Shown here: positions 41,351-52,426 of the stretch, one piece after another
How positions within the stretch are numbered: position 1 is the stretch's first letter
Layout of the letters: each line of letters opens with the position of its first letter
DNA from: an uncultured Pseudoflavonifractor sp.
GTDB lineage: Bacteria; Bacillota; Clostridia; Oscillospirales; Oscillospiraceae
Length of the DNA stretch: 58,439 nucleotides
NCBI GenBank assembly: GCA_904419835.1
Contig: CAJFTA010000015.1
Location: 1-58,439 of the forward strand
Direction: 5' to 3'
Program-made: the position numbers and the translations under genes
The notes under the pieces: model-generated
The model's input: only the letters and a program-made list of their open reading frames with translations
Databases searched by the model: none
Told to the model about the DNA's origin: nothing

Positions 41351-43585
41351 TTAATACCGGTTCACCCAGCCCGAGATGAGCAGGGTGGGCACCAGCCACA
41401 TGACCATGAAGATCAGCAGGTTGGCGGGGGAGAGGGAGCTGTAGGACTGCACAAAGGTGAGGTAGAAGGCCAGCAGCACGCCGATGGCCGAGCCTACGGA
41501 GGCCAGGGCCGCGCTGCCCCGCACCGCCTGCCGCAGCCTGCGGCCGCCCACCACCGCCTCGGAGAAGGGGCCCAGCCCCTCCCGGCAGAGGACGGCGGAC
41601 AGGGTGTCGCTGTGCTCCTGGTCGGGGTCGGACAGCTCGGTCCGCCGCACCATCTCGGGGAACTCCATCTTCTCCACCGGCAGCTTGAACCGCTGGCGGA
41701 GCATGGCGGGAATCAGGTTGAAGTCCCGGGTGCACAGCACAGGGCCGATTTTGTTGCGGATGAGGGCGGTGAGGGCGGGCCGCACCGCGCCGTGGAGGTT
41801 GTAGTTCAGGGCGAACAGCCCGGCCAGCTCCCCGTCAATGGCGCAGAACACCGCGTTTTTCACGTTGAGCCCCTGGGGCAGGGCCACCTCCATCAGGTGC
41901 ATGAAGGCCGCCGAGCCCACCAGAATCTGCTCACCCCGGATGCCGGCGGCCAGACCGCCCTCACACCGCTCAAAGGCGGAGCAGCGGCGGTAGATGGCCC
42001 CCTGGGAGCGGAGCAGGTCGTGGAAAATCTTGTCCAGGCCGCTGCCCGAATCCCGGATGAGGGTGGCGGTGACGGCCACCACCTTCTCCACCGAGAAATT
42101 GCCGAAGATTTTGATGCCGTTAAGTGCCACCGAGCCGGGAGGGAAGAGGTCGGTGTCGGTGAGAAGAATCCCAGCGCCGGTGCCGCCGGCCACGCCGTCC
42201 CAGCCGGCGATGGCGGCGCCCACGCCGGACAGACGGCGGCACAGGCTGTTCCAGGGCATCCCGAAGCACAGCGCCGCCGAGAAGGAGGCCCCTGCGGTGA
42301 GGGTGGCGGACAGGCACCAGAGGAGCAGCTCCGGCCGCTGCCGGCCCAGAGAGGAGAGGAGGGAGAAGAGGAAGGCGGCGATAAAAATCAGGGGGGCGGC
42401 CACCCGGAAGATCCGCTGGGCGCCGTCCGCGGCCTGGATCTGGCTGCCGAAGCCCGCCGGGTCCCCCGACCACTTGGCGTAGGCCTCCCGGCCGTTCCAC
42501 TTGCCCGGGTCCAGAGTGACCAGATAGGGCTCATGGGCCGAGGCGGCGGTGCGGCAGGCGCTGCGCTGGCCCTGCCGCTTGAGCACCGTGCCCCACATGG
42601 TCAGGCCCAGGGCCAGGGCGGACACGGCGCAGTAGGGCAGCTGTCCCTCCCGTCCCCCCAGGGATATCATGGTCAGGGCGTCGGCCAGGGTGGCGATGCA
42701 GGAGAAGGACACCAGGGTGTCCATCCCCATCTGAAGCCGCAGCAGCTGGAGCAGGCCCCGCAGCAGCACATCAATGCCCAGCAGCATGGCGCCCCCCAGC
42801 AGACCCGCCAGGGTGTACACCTGGAGCGCATAGGAGCCGGAGAGCATCCCGGGCAGGGGCATGCGGAAGAAGGGGGCCAGGGTGAGGTAGATCAGAGGCA
42901 GGGACAGCAGCAGCACCATGGCCGTGCGCATCCGCAGGAACTTGAGGCCCCGGCCGTACCGCTTGAACAGCTCCGCCGGGGGGATGTCCGGCGCCGGGGG
43001 GATCACCCGCCGGGGCGGGCGGATGCGGAAGGGGGGGCGCTCCTCCTCCCGGTCCACGCCGGGGAGATACTTCTCCGCCCGGCGGACCTCCTCGTCGTCC
43101 TCAATGCCCTCCTCTTCAAACATATGCCCGGCGTACTCGTCCGCCTTCCGGCGCAGGGCGTCCAGGCGGGCGGAGAAAAAGGCCCCGGGAGACTCGGCCT
43201 GTGGCTCAGCGCTGTCCTCCGTGCCGTCCTCCGGGAAAGCGCCGTTTTCATCAGCGTCCGTCTCCGCTTCTTCCGGCGGCCCCTCTTCGGGTGCAGCCCT
43301 GTCGGAAAAACGGACTGGCCCTTCCGCTTCGCCATCCTCCCCGGGCGGCGGGAGGGGGCGGCCCTTCCCGCCGGGAAAGCGCACCACATTGCCGCCCGTT
43401 CCCTTCCGCATGCCGGACCGGTGCCCGGGGGGCAGGTCCTTTTGGGGGATGACAGGCAGGGGGATGGTGTCGTCGTCCAGCCCGCTCTCACGGCGGTCCC
43501 GGTACTCGGCCAGAATCTCCTCCAGGGTGAACTCCGGCGCGGGGCCGCCATGTCTATTCAGTTCGTCGTCCCGATCCTTCGGCAT
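41351..43585 (-). CDS. Degenerate P-type ATPase homologue lacking the phosphorylation site
   Basis: A 744-residue protein. The first about 190 residues are a charged, low-complexity cytoplasmic region. Membrane helices, a segment with MDTLVSFSCIATLADAL (compare MDVLVALG of heavy-metal pumps) and the pair VLVGSAAFM-like ILVGSAAFMHLM and AIDGELAGLFALNYNLHGAVRPAL follow P1-type ATPase order. Where the catalytic DKTGT should stand (about residue 477) it reads DTDLF; the A-domain TGE and the GDGxND hinge are also missing. It cannot pump by the standard cycle and may be a scaffold or sensor. Single gene upstream of rlmB's end. Confidence 0.75.
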   Translation of the reverse strand: MPKDRDDELNRHGGPAPEFTLEEILAEYRDRRESGLDDDTIPLPVIPQKDLPPGHRSGMRKGTGGNVVRFPGGKGRPLPPPGEDGEAEGPVRFSDRAAPEEGPPEEAETDADENGAFPEDGTEDSAEPQAESPGAFFSARLDALRRKADEYAGHMFEEEGIEDDEEVRRAEKYLPGVDREEERPPFRIRPPRRVIPPAPDIPPAELFKRYGRGLKFLRMRTAMVLLLSLPLIYLTLAPFFRMPLPGMLSGSYALQVYTLAGLLGGAMLLGIDVLLRGLLQLLRLQMGMDTLVSFSCIATLADALTMISLGGREGQLPYCAVSALALGLTMWGTVLKRQGQRSACRTAASAHEPYLVTLDPGKWNGREAYAKWSGDPAGFGSQIQAADGAQRIFRVAAPLIFIAAFLFSLLSSLGRQRPELLLWCLSATLTAGASFSAALCFGMPWNSLCRRLSGVGAAIAGWDGVAGGTGAGILLTDTDLFPPGSVALNGIKIFGNFSVEKVVAVTATLIRDSGSGLDKIFHDLLRSQGAIYRRCSAFERCEGGLAAGIRGEQILVGSAAFMHLMEVALPQGLNVKNAVFCAIDGELAGLFALNYNLHGAVRPALTALIRNKIGPVLCTRDFNLIPAMLRQRFKLPVEKMEFPEMVRRTELSDPDQEHSDTLSAVLCREGLGPFSEAVVGGRRLRQAVRGSAALASVGSAIGVLLAFYLTFVQSYSSLSPANLLIFMVMWLVPTLLISGWVNRY

Positions 43586-43638
43586 AGGGCCTTCGTCCTT
43601 TTTCTGGGGTGTGGTTTTTTAACACGCCGGGCGGAGGC

Positions 43639-44415
43639 TTACAGCCCCCGCTGGCGCACCGCCTCGTACAGCAGAATGGCTGCCGCGGCGCTGGCGTTGA
43701 GGGAATTGAGTTTGCCCTTCATGGGAATGCTGACCTTGAAGTCGCACTGCTGGGAAACCAGACGGCCCATGCCGTCCCCCTCGCTGCCGATGACAATGGC
43801 GGCGGGGCCCTTCAGGTCGGCGTCGTAGAGGGAAGTGTCCCCGTCGGCGGCGGTTCCGAAAATCCACAGGCCCTCGTCCTTCAGCTCCTTGAGGAGCGCG
43901 GTCAGGTTGGGAACCCGGGCCACCGGCACGTAGGACACCGCCCCCGCCGAGGTCTTGGCCACCACGGCGGTGAGCCCGGCGGAGCGGCGCTTGGGGATGA
44001 TGACCCCGTGGGCGCCGGCGCACTCGGCGGTGCGGATGACCGCGCCCAGGTTGTGGGGGTCGCTCAGCTCGTCGCACACCACAATGAGAGGGGGCTCCCC
44101 CTTCTCCCGGGCGGCGTTGAGGATGTCGTCCACAGCGGCGTACTCCCGCACGGCGGCCATGGCGATGACGCCCTGGTGGGCGTGGGTACGGCTCATGCCG
44201 TCCAGCTTCCGCCGGTCGGCCTCCACCACCACAATGCCCTTCTCCCGGGCCGAGGAGGCGATATGGCCCAGCGTGGCGTCGGTCTCGCCCCTGGCCAGGA
44301 AAATCTTGTCGATGGGCGTGCCCGCCCGGAGGGCCTCCATGACCGCGTTGCGGCCCTCAATCATGCCGTCGGCCTCGGCCTCCGGCGCTCTTCTGCGATC
44401 CTTCTGCTCTCGCAT
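43639..44415 (-). CDS. rlmB: 23S rRNA (guanosine-2'-O)-methyltransferase RlmB (TrmH/SpoU family)
   Basis: A 258-residue SPOUT-fold methyltransferase. The N-terminal substrate-binding part starts IEGRNAVMEAL. The trefoil-knot domain holds DELSDPHNLGAVIRTAE, IVIGSEGDGMG and the final IPMKGKLNSLNASAAAAILLYE, the three SpoU motifs. ATG 44415 is chosen; the 48 upstream codons are leader. It methylates a ribose in 23S rRNA. Confidence 0.92.
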   Translation of the reverse strand: MREQKDRRRAPEAEADGMIEGRNAVMEALRAGTPIDKIFLARGETDATLGHIASSAREKGIVVVEADRRKLDGMSRTHAHQGVIAMAAVREYAAVDDILNAAREKGEPPLIVVCDELSDPHNLGAVIRTAECAGAHGVIIPKRRSAGLTAVVAKTSAGAVSYVPVARVPNLTALLKELKDEGLWIFGTAADGDTSLYDADLKGPAAIVIGSEGDGMGRLVSQQCDFKVSIPMKGKLNSLNASAAAAILLYEAVRQRGL

Positions 44416-44699
44416 GGCATGTCCAGCCTTTCTGTTGAGTCCATAATAAAATACAGTATAGCACATTCCCCTGTGGAGAAAAAGATAAAAATCCCCGCCG
44501 GACAAAAAATCCACCGGACATGCGTGGGACGCGCTTTTTGTAAAATTGCGCCACTTCATAGAAAGTTTACAGCTTTCCGCCGGCGGCTTCCTTGTAATTC
44601 ATAGTTGTGTGTGGTACAATGACACACAGTTTCAATATAGAAATATCCCGTTTTCCGCCCATATGGGCGGGGGAGTCAGAAAACAAGGAGGGCAATGTG

Positions 44700-46916
<2,217 letters not shown>

Positions 46917-46978
46917 TACCGTATGATTCAGAGGCCGGGCCTGTTGGTCCGGTCTCTGTCCGTTTCCGGGGGCGTACC

Positions 46979-47036
46979 TCAAGCCTTCCCCTGGGGGAAG
47001 GTGGCATTTGCGAAGCAAATGACGGATGAGGAGAAG
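46979..47036. repeat. Double-hairpin intergenic repeat
   Basis: Two adjacent hairpins, CCTTCCCC/GGGGAAGG and CATTTGC/GCAAATG, followed by GACGGATGAGGAG. This kind of paired hairpin with a conserved tail is a widespread small intergenic repeat in gut Clostridia; that statement rests on memory and was not searched. Confidence 0.55.
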
Positions 47037-47283
47037 GCCCTCAGTATGCACGCAACTTGCGAGGACGACGCGGCGGTGGTGTCCAATCACCCGCCAAACT
47101 TAAAAGCTGCTGCCTGCCGGTTCGGTGCCCTGTGTACCGTTACTGCCACGCCCGGGCAGCGTTACCCGCCCAGACTTGTGAGCAGCTCCAATTAACCACA
47201 TTTCTCAATGCCGCACGGAGTTCCCGCACCGCGCTTCAGACGTTCCTCTGCGGGCTCTGCATGTGCACAGCGGAGATTCCCTG
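47037..47283. other. Intergenic stretch with no gene seen
   Basis: About 250 bases between the double-hairpin repeat and the dnaD promoter. It contains a weak hairpin (GGCGGTG..CACCCGCC near 47080-47103). No frame here has a credible ribosome site. Confidence 0.5.
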
Positions 47284-47312
47284 TTTACCTTCCCGCCGGT
47301 TTCATGTACAAT
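47284..47312 (+). promoter_or_regulatory. Promoter of dnaD-dnaI
   Basis: TTTACC (47284-47289), 17 bases, TACAAT (47307-47312), about 40 bases before dnaD. Confidence 0.65.
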
Positions 47313-47353
47313 ATAGGATACCGATTTGGACAAGCTTTTCTGGAGGTGATTGC

Positions 47354-48340
47354 ATGGCGGCAAATCTCTTCCTCCCCGGCGGCGTGGTGGCCATGCCCGC
47401 CGAGGCGGCGGACCGGCTCATCGCGTCGGGCAGCGGAGACGCGGCCCTGCTCTACCTCTGGCTGCTGAGAAAGAACGGCGCCGCGACCCTGGAGGAGGCG
47501 GGGAGCGCCCTCCGGTGGGACGGCGGGCGGCTCACCGCCGCCTGGGACGTGCTCTCCGGCAGGGGCCTGGCCCCCGCCATGCCCCAGGCTTCCCCGCCCC
47601 GGCCGGAGCAGGAGGAGCCGCCGGAGTACACCGCCGAGGACATTGCCCGGGAGCTGGAGGACCAGAATTCCACCTTCCCCGCCCTGGTGGGGGAGGTCCA
47701 GCGGCGGCTGGGCAAGATCCTCTCCACCGCCGATTTAAAGACCCTCTACACCCTCTACGATTTTCTGGCCCTGCCGGCGGAGGTGATCTGCCTGCTGGTG
47801 AGCTGGTGCGTGGAGGAGATGGAGCGGAAATACGGCCCCGGCCGCAAGCCCCGCATGAGCCAGATCCGCAAGGAGGCCTTCGTGTGGCGGCGCCTGGGGG
47901 TGGACACCGATGAAGCCGCCGACGCCTACATCAAGCGGCAGGCCGAGCTGCGCACCCGGGAGGGCCAGGTGCTCTCCCTGCTGGGCGTCACCGGCCGTCC
48001 GGCGGTGGACGGGGAGCGGAAGTACATCGCCGCCTGGACCGACATGGGCTTTGGAGACGAGGCCATCCGCCTGGCCTACGAGCGGACGGTGCTGAAAAAG
48101 CAGACCATGAGCTGGCCCTACATGAACTCCATCCTCCGCTCCTGGCACCAGAAGGGGCTCCACACCAGAGCGGAGATTGAGGCCGGGGACGCGGCACCCG
48201 TGCGTACCCCCGCCGCCGCGCCCAGCGCCCCGGCCCCCGCCGGGCCGGGGGCCGACCGGGACGCGGGCCACATGACAAGCGACATCCAGTGGATGAAGGA
48301 CTTTCTGGCCCGCCAGAAGTCGGAACAGGGAGGAAACTGA
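47354..48340 (+). CDS. DnaD domain protein (replication initiation)
   Basis: A 328-residue protein. The N-terminal winged-helix-like half (about 1-90) is followed by a DnaB2/DnaD domain containing LPAEVICLLVSWCVEEM and a second copy ending YMNSILRSWHQKG. The C-terminal tail is Ala/Pro-rich with IQWMKDFL. DnaD/DnaB proteins help load the replicative helicase at oriC and restart sites. TGGAGGTG precedes ATG 47354. The helicase-loader gene follows after 3 bases. Confidence 0.88.
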   Translation: MAANLFLPGGVVAMPAEAADRLIASGSGDAALLYLWLLRKNGAATLEEAGSALRWDGGRLTAAWDVLSGRGLAPAMPQASPPRPEQEEPPEYTAEDIARELEDQNSTFPALVGEVQRRLGKILSTADLKTLYTLYDFLALPAEVICLLVSWCVEEMERKYGPGRKPRMSQIRKEAFVWRRLGVDTDEAADAYIKRQAELRTREGQVLSLLGVTGRPAVDGERKYIAAWTDMGFGDEAIRLAYERTVLKKQTMSWPYMNSILRSWHQKGLHTRAEIEAGDAAPVRTPAAAPSAPAPAGPGADRDAGHMTSDIQWMKDFLARQKSEQGGN

Positions 48341-48343
48341 GCC

Positions 48344-49348
48344 ATGGCCTATGAACAGAATGTGCTCCGCCGGGCCGCCGAGCGGCTGGAGGACCAGCGC
48401 CGCCGCCGGGAGGAGGCGCAGAACGCCCGGCGGCGGGAGATTTACGCCGCAATCCCCCGGGTGGCCGAGATCGACCGGCAGCTGCGCCGCACCATTGTGG
48501 ACATTATCGCCGCGTCCCTCCGGCAGGGAAACGATCCGGTGCCCGCTATCGGGGTGATCCGGGATAAGAACCTGGACCTCCAGGCCGAGCGGGCTGAGCT
48601 GCTGGTGGCCCACGGCTACCCTGCCGACGCCCTGGACGACAAGCCCGCCTGCCCCAAGTGTAACGACACCGGCTGGCGTGGTGCGGTGATGTGCCAGTGC
48701 CTGAAGGACCTGTGCGCCCAGGAGCAGATTAAGGAGCTGTCCAAGCTGCTGGACCTGGGGGAGCAGTCCTTCGACACCTTCTCCCTGGACATGTACTCCC
48801 CCTCCCCATGGCGGGGCAGCGGCATCTCCCCCCGGGAGAACATGGAGATGGTCTACGAAATCTGCCTCAACTACGCCCAGAAGTTCGGCCGCTTCTACTT
48901 CAACAACCTGTTTCTGTCCGGCGCGCCCGGGCTGGGCAAAACCTTCCTGTCCGCCTGCATCGCCCGCACCGTGTCGGAGAACGGTTTTTCCGTGGTGTAC
49001 GACACGGCGGTGAACATCTTCTCCCGGTTTGAGGACAAGAAGTTCTCCCGGGACGCGGACGACACCCGGGAGGCCCGGGACGAGACCCGGCGCTACCTGT
49101 CCTGCGACCTGCTGATTCTGGACGACCTGGGCAGCGAGATGACCACCCCCTTTGTCCAGTCCGCCCTGTACACCCTCATCAACAGCCGCCTCACCGCCGA
49201 CCGGCGGACCGTCATCTCCTCCAACCTGTCCATGGAGGATGTGCGGCGGCGGTACGCCCCACAGATCGCCTCCCGGCTGGAGGGAGAATACCGGGTGCTT
49301 CCCTTCTTTGGGGAGGACATCCGCCTGCTGCGCAAGCAGAGAAGCTGA
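48344..49348 (+). CDS. Helicase loader ATPase (DnaI/DnaC family)
   Basis: A 334-residue AAA+ ATPase. The N-terminal half is helical with a zinc motif CPKCNDTGWRGAVMCQC; the ATPase half has Walker A SGAPGLGKT and Walker B LLILDDLGSEM. It loads the DnaB-type helicase together with the DnaD-like protein encoded just before. The three-base gap indicates coupled translation. Confidence 0.9.
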   Translation: MAYEQNVLRRAAERLEDQRRRREEAQNARRREIYAAIPRVAEIDRQLRRTIVDIIAASLRQGNDPVPAIGVIRDKNLDLQAERAELLVAHGYPADALDDKPACPKCNDTGWRGAVMCQCLKDLCAQEQIKELSKLLDLGEQSFDTFSLDMYSPSPWRGSGISPRENMEMVYEICLNYAQKFGRFYFNNLFLSGAPGLGKTFLSACIARTVSENGFSVVYDTAVNIFSRFEDKKFSRDADDTREARDETRRYLSCDLLILDDLGSEMTTPFVQSALYTLINSRLTADRRTVISSNLSMEDVRRRYAPQIASRLEGEYRVLPFFGEDIRLLRKQRS

Positions 49349-49354
49349 CAATCG

Positions 49355-49400
49355 ACCGCGTTCCTGCAGAACTTCTGCCGGAGCGCGGTTTTTGTTTTTT
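49355..49400 (+). terminator. Terminator of dnaD-dnaI
   Basis: ACCGCG..CGCGGT with inner CTGCAGAA/TTCTGCCG-type partial pairing, followed by a run of eleven T in twelve. Confidence 0.75.
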
Positions 49401-49406
49401 GATTGG

Positions 49407-49450
49407 TTGACATATGTAGACCGATATGATACATTGGGTTTACAAGAGTA
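49407..49450 (+). promoter_or_regulatory. Promoter and two BlaI-type operators
   Basis: TTGACA (49407-49412), 17 bases, TACATT (49430-49435). GACATATGTA (49409-49418) overlaps the -35 and TACAAGAGTA (49441-49450) lies after the -10; both are one base away from the TACA-NN-TGTA core recognised by BlaI/MecI proteins. This predicts autorepression. Confidence 0.6.
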
Positions 49451-49471
49451 GACCAAAAAGGAGGAAGGCAT

Positions 49472-49849
49472 ATGGAGCGGGTGAATCTGTCCGCCGGAGA
49501 GTGGCGGGTGATGGAGGAGCTCTGGAAGGCGCCGGCCACCCTGATGGAGCTGGTGCGGGCCCTGGGTGAGAGCGCCGGATGGGCCAAGAGCACCGTGTCC
49601 ACGGTGGTGCGCCGGATGGAGGATAAGGGGCTCATCCGGGCGGAGCAGGAGGGACGGGCCAAGGTGTTCTACCCGGCCATCGCCCGGGAGGAGGCCGCCG
49701 TGGCGGAGACCGAGTCCCTGCTCTCCCGGGTGTACCACGGCAGCGTGGGCCTTATGGTGAGCACCCTGCTGCAAAACCGCCGTATCTCCAAGGAGGAACT
49801 GAAGGAGCTTCAGGCCCTGTTGGATCAGGGAAAGGAGGAGCAGACATGA
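49472..49849 (+). CDS. BlaI/MecI/CopY family transcriptional repressor
   Basis: A 125-residue winged-helix repressor: NLSAGEWRVMEELWKAP and WAKSTVSTVVRRMEDKGLIRAEQEGRAKVFYPAI are the DNA-binding part, followed by the dimerisation tail in which BlaR1-type proteases induce cleavage. AAAGGAGG is 9 bases upstream. The next gene, a BlaR1-like metalloprotease, overlaps by 4 bases. No beta-lactamase gene is present nearby, so the target may be the operon itself or distant genes. Confidence 0.92.
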   Translation: MERVNLSAGEWRVMEELWKAPATLMELVRALGESAGWAKSTVSTVVRRMEDKGLIRAEQEGRAKVFYPAIAREEAAVAETESLLSRVYHGSVGLMVSTLLQNRRISKEELKELQALLDQGKEEQT

Positions 49850-52215
49850 CGGAAATTCTGGTGACCTCGTCTGTGCTCATCGTGGTCATCGCCCTGCTGC
49901 GGCTGGCGCTGCGGGGGAAAATCAGCCAGCGGGTACAGTACGCCCTGTGGCTGCTGGTGGCAATCCGGCTGCTGGTGCCGGTGAGCTTTGTGACCAGCCC
50001 GGTGAGCGTGATGAACGCGGTGGAGCCGGTGACGGAGACCATCTATATCAACCGTACAGAGCAGCAGTTCCCCGCCGGGACAGGGCAAATCCAGAACGTC
50101 ACCGGAGGGAACGCCACGCCCCAGACCGGCAAGGTAACCACGCCGTCCCGGCCCCAGACCGGGGAGACGGCCCAGATTCAGCCCACGGAGCCGGGTGTTG
50201 AACTGGGAACAGTCCTCCGCTGGGTGTGGCTGGCGGGCGCGGTCGTGGTGGGCTGCTGGTTTCTGCTGAGCAATCTGGTGTTCCGGCGCAGGCTGGTGCG
50301 CTCTGCCCGGCCTCTGGCCGGTGCGGACTGTCCCCTGCCGGTGTATGTGTCCGCCGGCGCGCCCTCCCCCTGCCTGTCCGGACTGGTGCGACCCGGTATC
50401 TATCTGACCCCGGACTGCCCCACCGAGGGCCCCGGACTAAAGCACATTCTGGCCCACGAGCTGACCCACCGCCGACAGGGCGACCAGTTCTGGGCCCTGG
50501 TGCGGTGTCTCTGCCTGGCCCTCTACTGGTTTAATCCCCTGGTGTGGCTGGCGGCGGCCCTGTCCCGGCGGGACTGTGAGCTGTCCTGTGACGAGGGGGC
50601 CATCAAGCTGCTGGGTGAGGGGGAGCGGACGGCCTACGGCCGCACCCTGCTGTCCCTGGTGACCACCGGCTCCAACCCCGCCGAGCTGCTGCGGACAGCC
50701 ACCACCATGTCCTCGGGAGCCAGAGGGCTGCGGGAGCGGATTGCCCTCATTGCAAGGAAGCCCAAGCGGGCTGCGGGGGTGCTGGTGATTGCGCTGGCTA
50801 TTGTGGCCGTGGCGGTGGGGTGCACCTTCACCGGCGCACAGCCCCAGGAGACCCCCGAGCCCTCTCCCACCGGAGAGATTCAGAGTCCCAGCCCGTCCCC
50901 CACGGAGACGGGGGAGCCGGACAACTCCGCCGTGCTGGTGGACGATTTCAGCTACACCGGCATCCACCGGGACGTGACCTACTACCCCGACGCCCCCACC
51001 GACGGCTCGGAATTTGACGAGAGCACCGCACGTACCTATACCATCGTCCTCTGCCAGCCCGTGACCCAGGGTGAGGGGGGCATCTGGTGCGTGGAGCGGT
51101 GGTATGATGACCAGGGGGAGCGGCACTTTGTCCTGCCCGACACCGACCTGCCCGCCGAGGAGTTCTACGTCCAGTGTCAGGCCCAGGCCGACGCGACGGG
51201 CAGCACCGGCAGCCCCTGGGCCGACCTGGACCCCAACTGGGCCCTGAGCGATTTTGTGGAGCGGACCTTTTTGGCGGACGCCGCCCCGGAGGGGGACGGC
51301 AGCGAGCCCCAGTCCGTCGGCTTCACCTACCGGATGGGCGAGGACTACCTGGCCGACCGGAGAGGAAGCCGGGAGACCGGCACCCGGCCCGCCGCTTCCA
51401 CAGACCTTGAGCAGGCGATGGAGAAGCTGTTTCCAGATGGCAGCACCATTGTCCTGACGCTGGAGCGCCGCAGCGGCGGCGAAAATACGCGCAAGACCGT
51501 GACGGCCGACCCCGATCGCCTTGCAATCAGCCTGGATTGGCTGGACTGGAGCTATGCCGGCGCTCCGGCGGAAGAGCCGGAGTGCGACGCGGCTATCTAT
51601 ATCTGTGGAACCGGCGAACCGAGCAGCAGCGGGGATTACCTGAAGTTCTACGTGGGCAGCGGCCTGGTCCGCCGGCACACCGGCGGCACGGATATCTGGT
51701 ATTACGCCCAGTCCGGCGGCCAGGAGTACGACGCGGGCGCGCAGGCCCGGAGCTGGTACGACAGCGCCGAGTACGAGGCGGCCCTTGCCTTTGCCGTCAC
51801 GCCTGAGATGCTGGAGGAGGCCAGAGCGCAATACGACATTTCTCCGGTGGATGACGACCCGGCCCATAAGGACTTCGCCCTGGTGGCCTGGGTGTGGAGC
51901 GAGCAGCTGGCGGAGAACCTGCGGAATCTGGAGCCGGACAGCCAGTACGCGGTGCTGGACGCCCAGGTGTACAGCGCGGAGCTGCCCGGCCCCGATGACT
52001 ACTACGCCCCTGAGCCGGGAGTAGGGGACAGCTTTGTCTTTATCCAGGAACTGGCCCTTCAGGTGCCCAACCTGTACACGGCACCCTATCAGGCGGGCAG
52101 CGGCCTCTGGGAGATTGAGGACGGCCCCTATACCGGCTGGTATGGTTGGGGGCTGTTCCGGGGCATGGAGAAGCAGGGGGACAACTGGGTGTGCACCGGC
52201 GGCTTCACCGGCTGA
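49846..52215 (+). CDS. BlaR1-like M56 membrane metalloprotease with unusual extracellular sensor
   Basis: A 789-residue protein. Helices at about 3-20, 27-45 and 125-145 frame a M56 protease domain with HELTH and the later DCELSCDEGA glutamate region. A last helix near residues 303-322 (AAGVLVIALAIVAVAVGC) leads to an approximately 460-residue Asp/Glu/Tyr-rich outside domain. That domain is not the penicillin-binding sensor of true BlaR1 and I do not recognise it. On signal it would cleave the BlaI-type repressor encoded just before. Confidence 0.88.
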   Translation: MTEILVTSSVLIVVIALLRLALRGKISQRVQYALWLLVAIRLLVPVSFVTSPVSVMNAVEPVTETIYINRTEQQFPAGTGQIQNVTGGNATPQTGKVTTPSRPQTGETAQIQPTEPGVELGTVLRWVWLAGAVVVGCWFLLSNLVFRRRLVRSARPLAGADCPLPVYVSAGAPSPCLSGLVRPGIYLTPDCPTEGPGLKHILAHELTHRRQGDQFWALVRCLCLALYWFNPLVWLAAALSRRDCELSCDEGAIKLLGEGERTAYGRTLLSLVTTGSNPAELLRTATTMSSGARGLRERIALIARKPKRAAGVLVIALAIVAVAVGCTFTGAQPQETPEPSPTGEIQSPSPSPTETGEPDNSAVLVDDFSYTGIHRDVTYYPDAPTDGSEFDESTARTYTIVLCQPVTQGEGGIWCVERWYDDQGERHFVLPDTDLPAEEFYVQCQAQADATGSTGSPWADLDPNWALSDFVERTFLADAAPEGDGSEPQSVGFTYRMGEDYLADRRGSRETGTRPAASTDLEQAMEKLFPDGSTIVLTLERRSGGENTRKTVTADPDRLAISLDWLDWSYAGAPAEEPECDAAIYICGTGEPSSSGDYLKFYVGSGLVRRHTGGTDIWYYAQSGGQEYDAGAQARSWYDSAEYEAALAFAVTPEMLEEARAQYDISPVDDDPAHKDFALVAWVWSEQLAENLRNLEPDSQYAVLDAQVYSAELPGPDDYYAPEPGVGDSFVFIQELALQVPNLYTAPYQAGSGLWEIEDGPYTGWYGWGLFRGMEKQGDNWVCTGGFTG

Positions 52216-52245
52216 ATCCAATAAAAGTGCTGAGGCCGCTGCATT

Positions 52246-52426
52246 TGAACTGAGTCCGAAAGGTTAGACAATATTTTGTGATAAACATGTTCAAGCAGCA
52301 AAAAGGGCTTGTTGTCTGTGAAGAGCAGGCGGCAAGCCCTTATGTTTGGTACTCCTTTTGGCATAGCATAACATCCCACTTGTTAGTCAGTATATCATAC
52401 TGTCTAATTAAATGGAGTGCAGTTCA
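52246..52426 (-). mobile_element. 181-bp relic of an IS3-like insertion sequence
   Basis: Both ends carry the same inverted terminus: TGAACTGAGTCCGAAAGG-TTAGACAA from 52246 and, read on the minus strand from 52426, TGAACTGCACTCCATTT-TTAGACAG. The minus-strand end also keeps the transposase start (MPKGVPNIR) and the leader TATGATATACTGA seen in the element at 58342. The middle of the transposase is deleted and replaced by a short AGGGCTTG/CAAGCCCT hairpin, so the element is non-autonomous. No target duplication is evident. Confidence 0.8.

Noticed and set aside
41327..43828. 833-residue open frame on the plus strand opposite the P-type ATPase homologue
   Set aside because: It is a low-complexity Gly/His/Gln-rich translation opposite a real gene in high-GC DNA, without ribosome site or family resemblance. 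Similar long shadows (2959-4464 plus, 10072-11307 minus, 38397-40529 minus, 44676-47090 minus) are rejected for the same reason.
52128..52379. 83-residue minus-strand frame beginning MPKGVPN-like
   Set aside because: Only the first codons are transposase; the rest is filler after the internal deletion, so it is treated as part of the relic rather than a gene.
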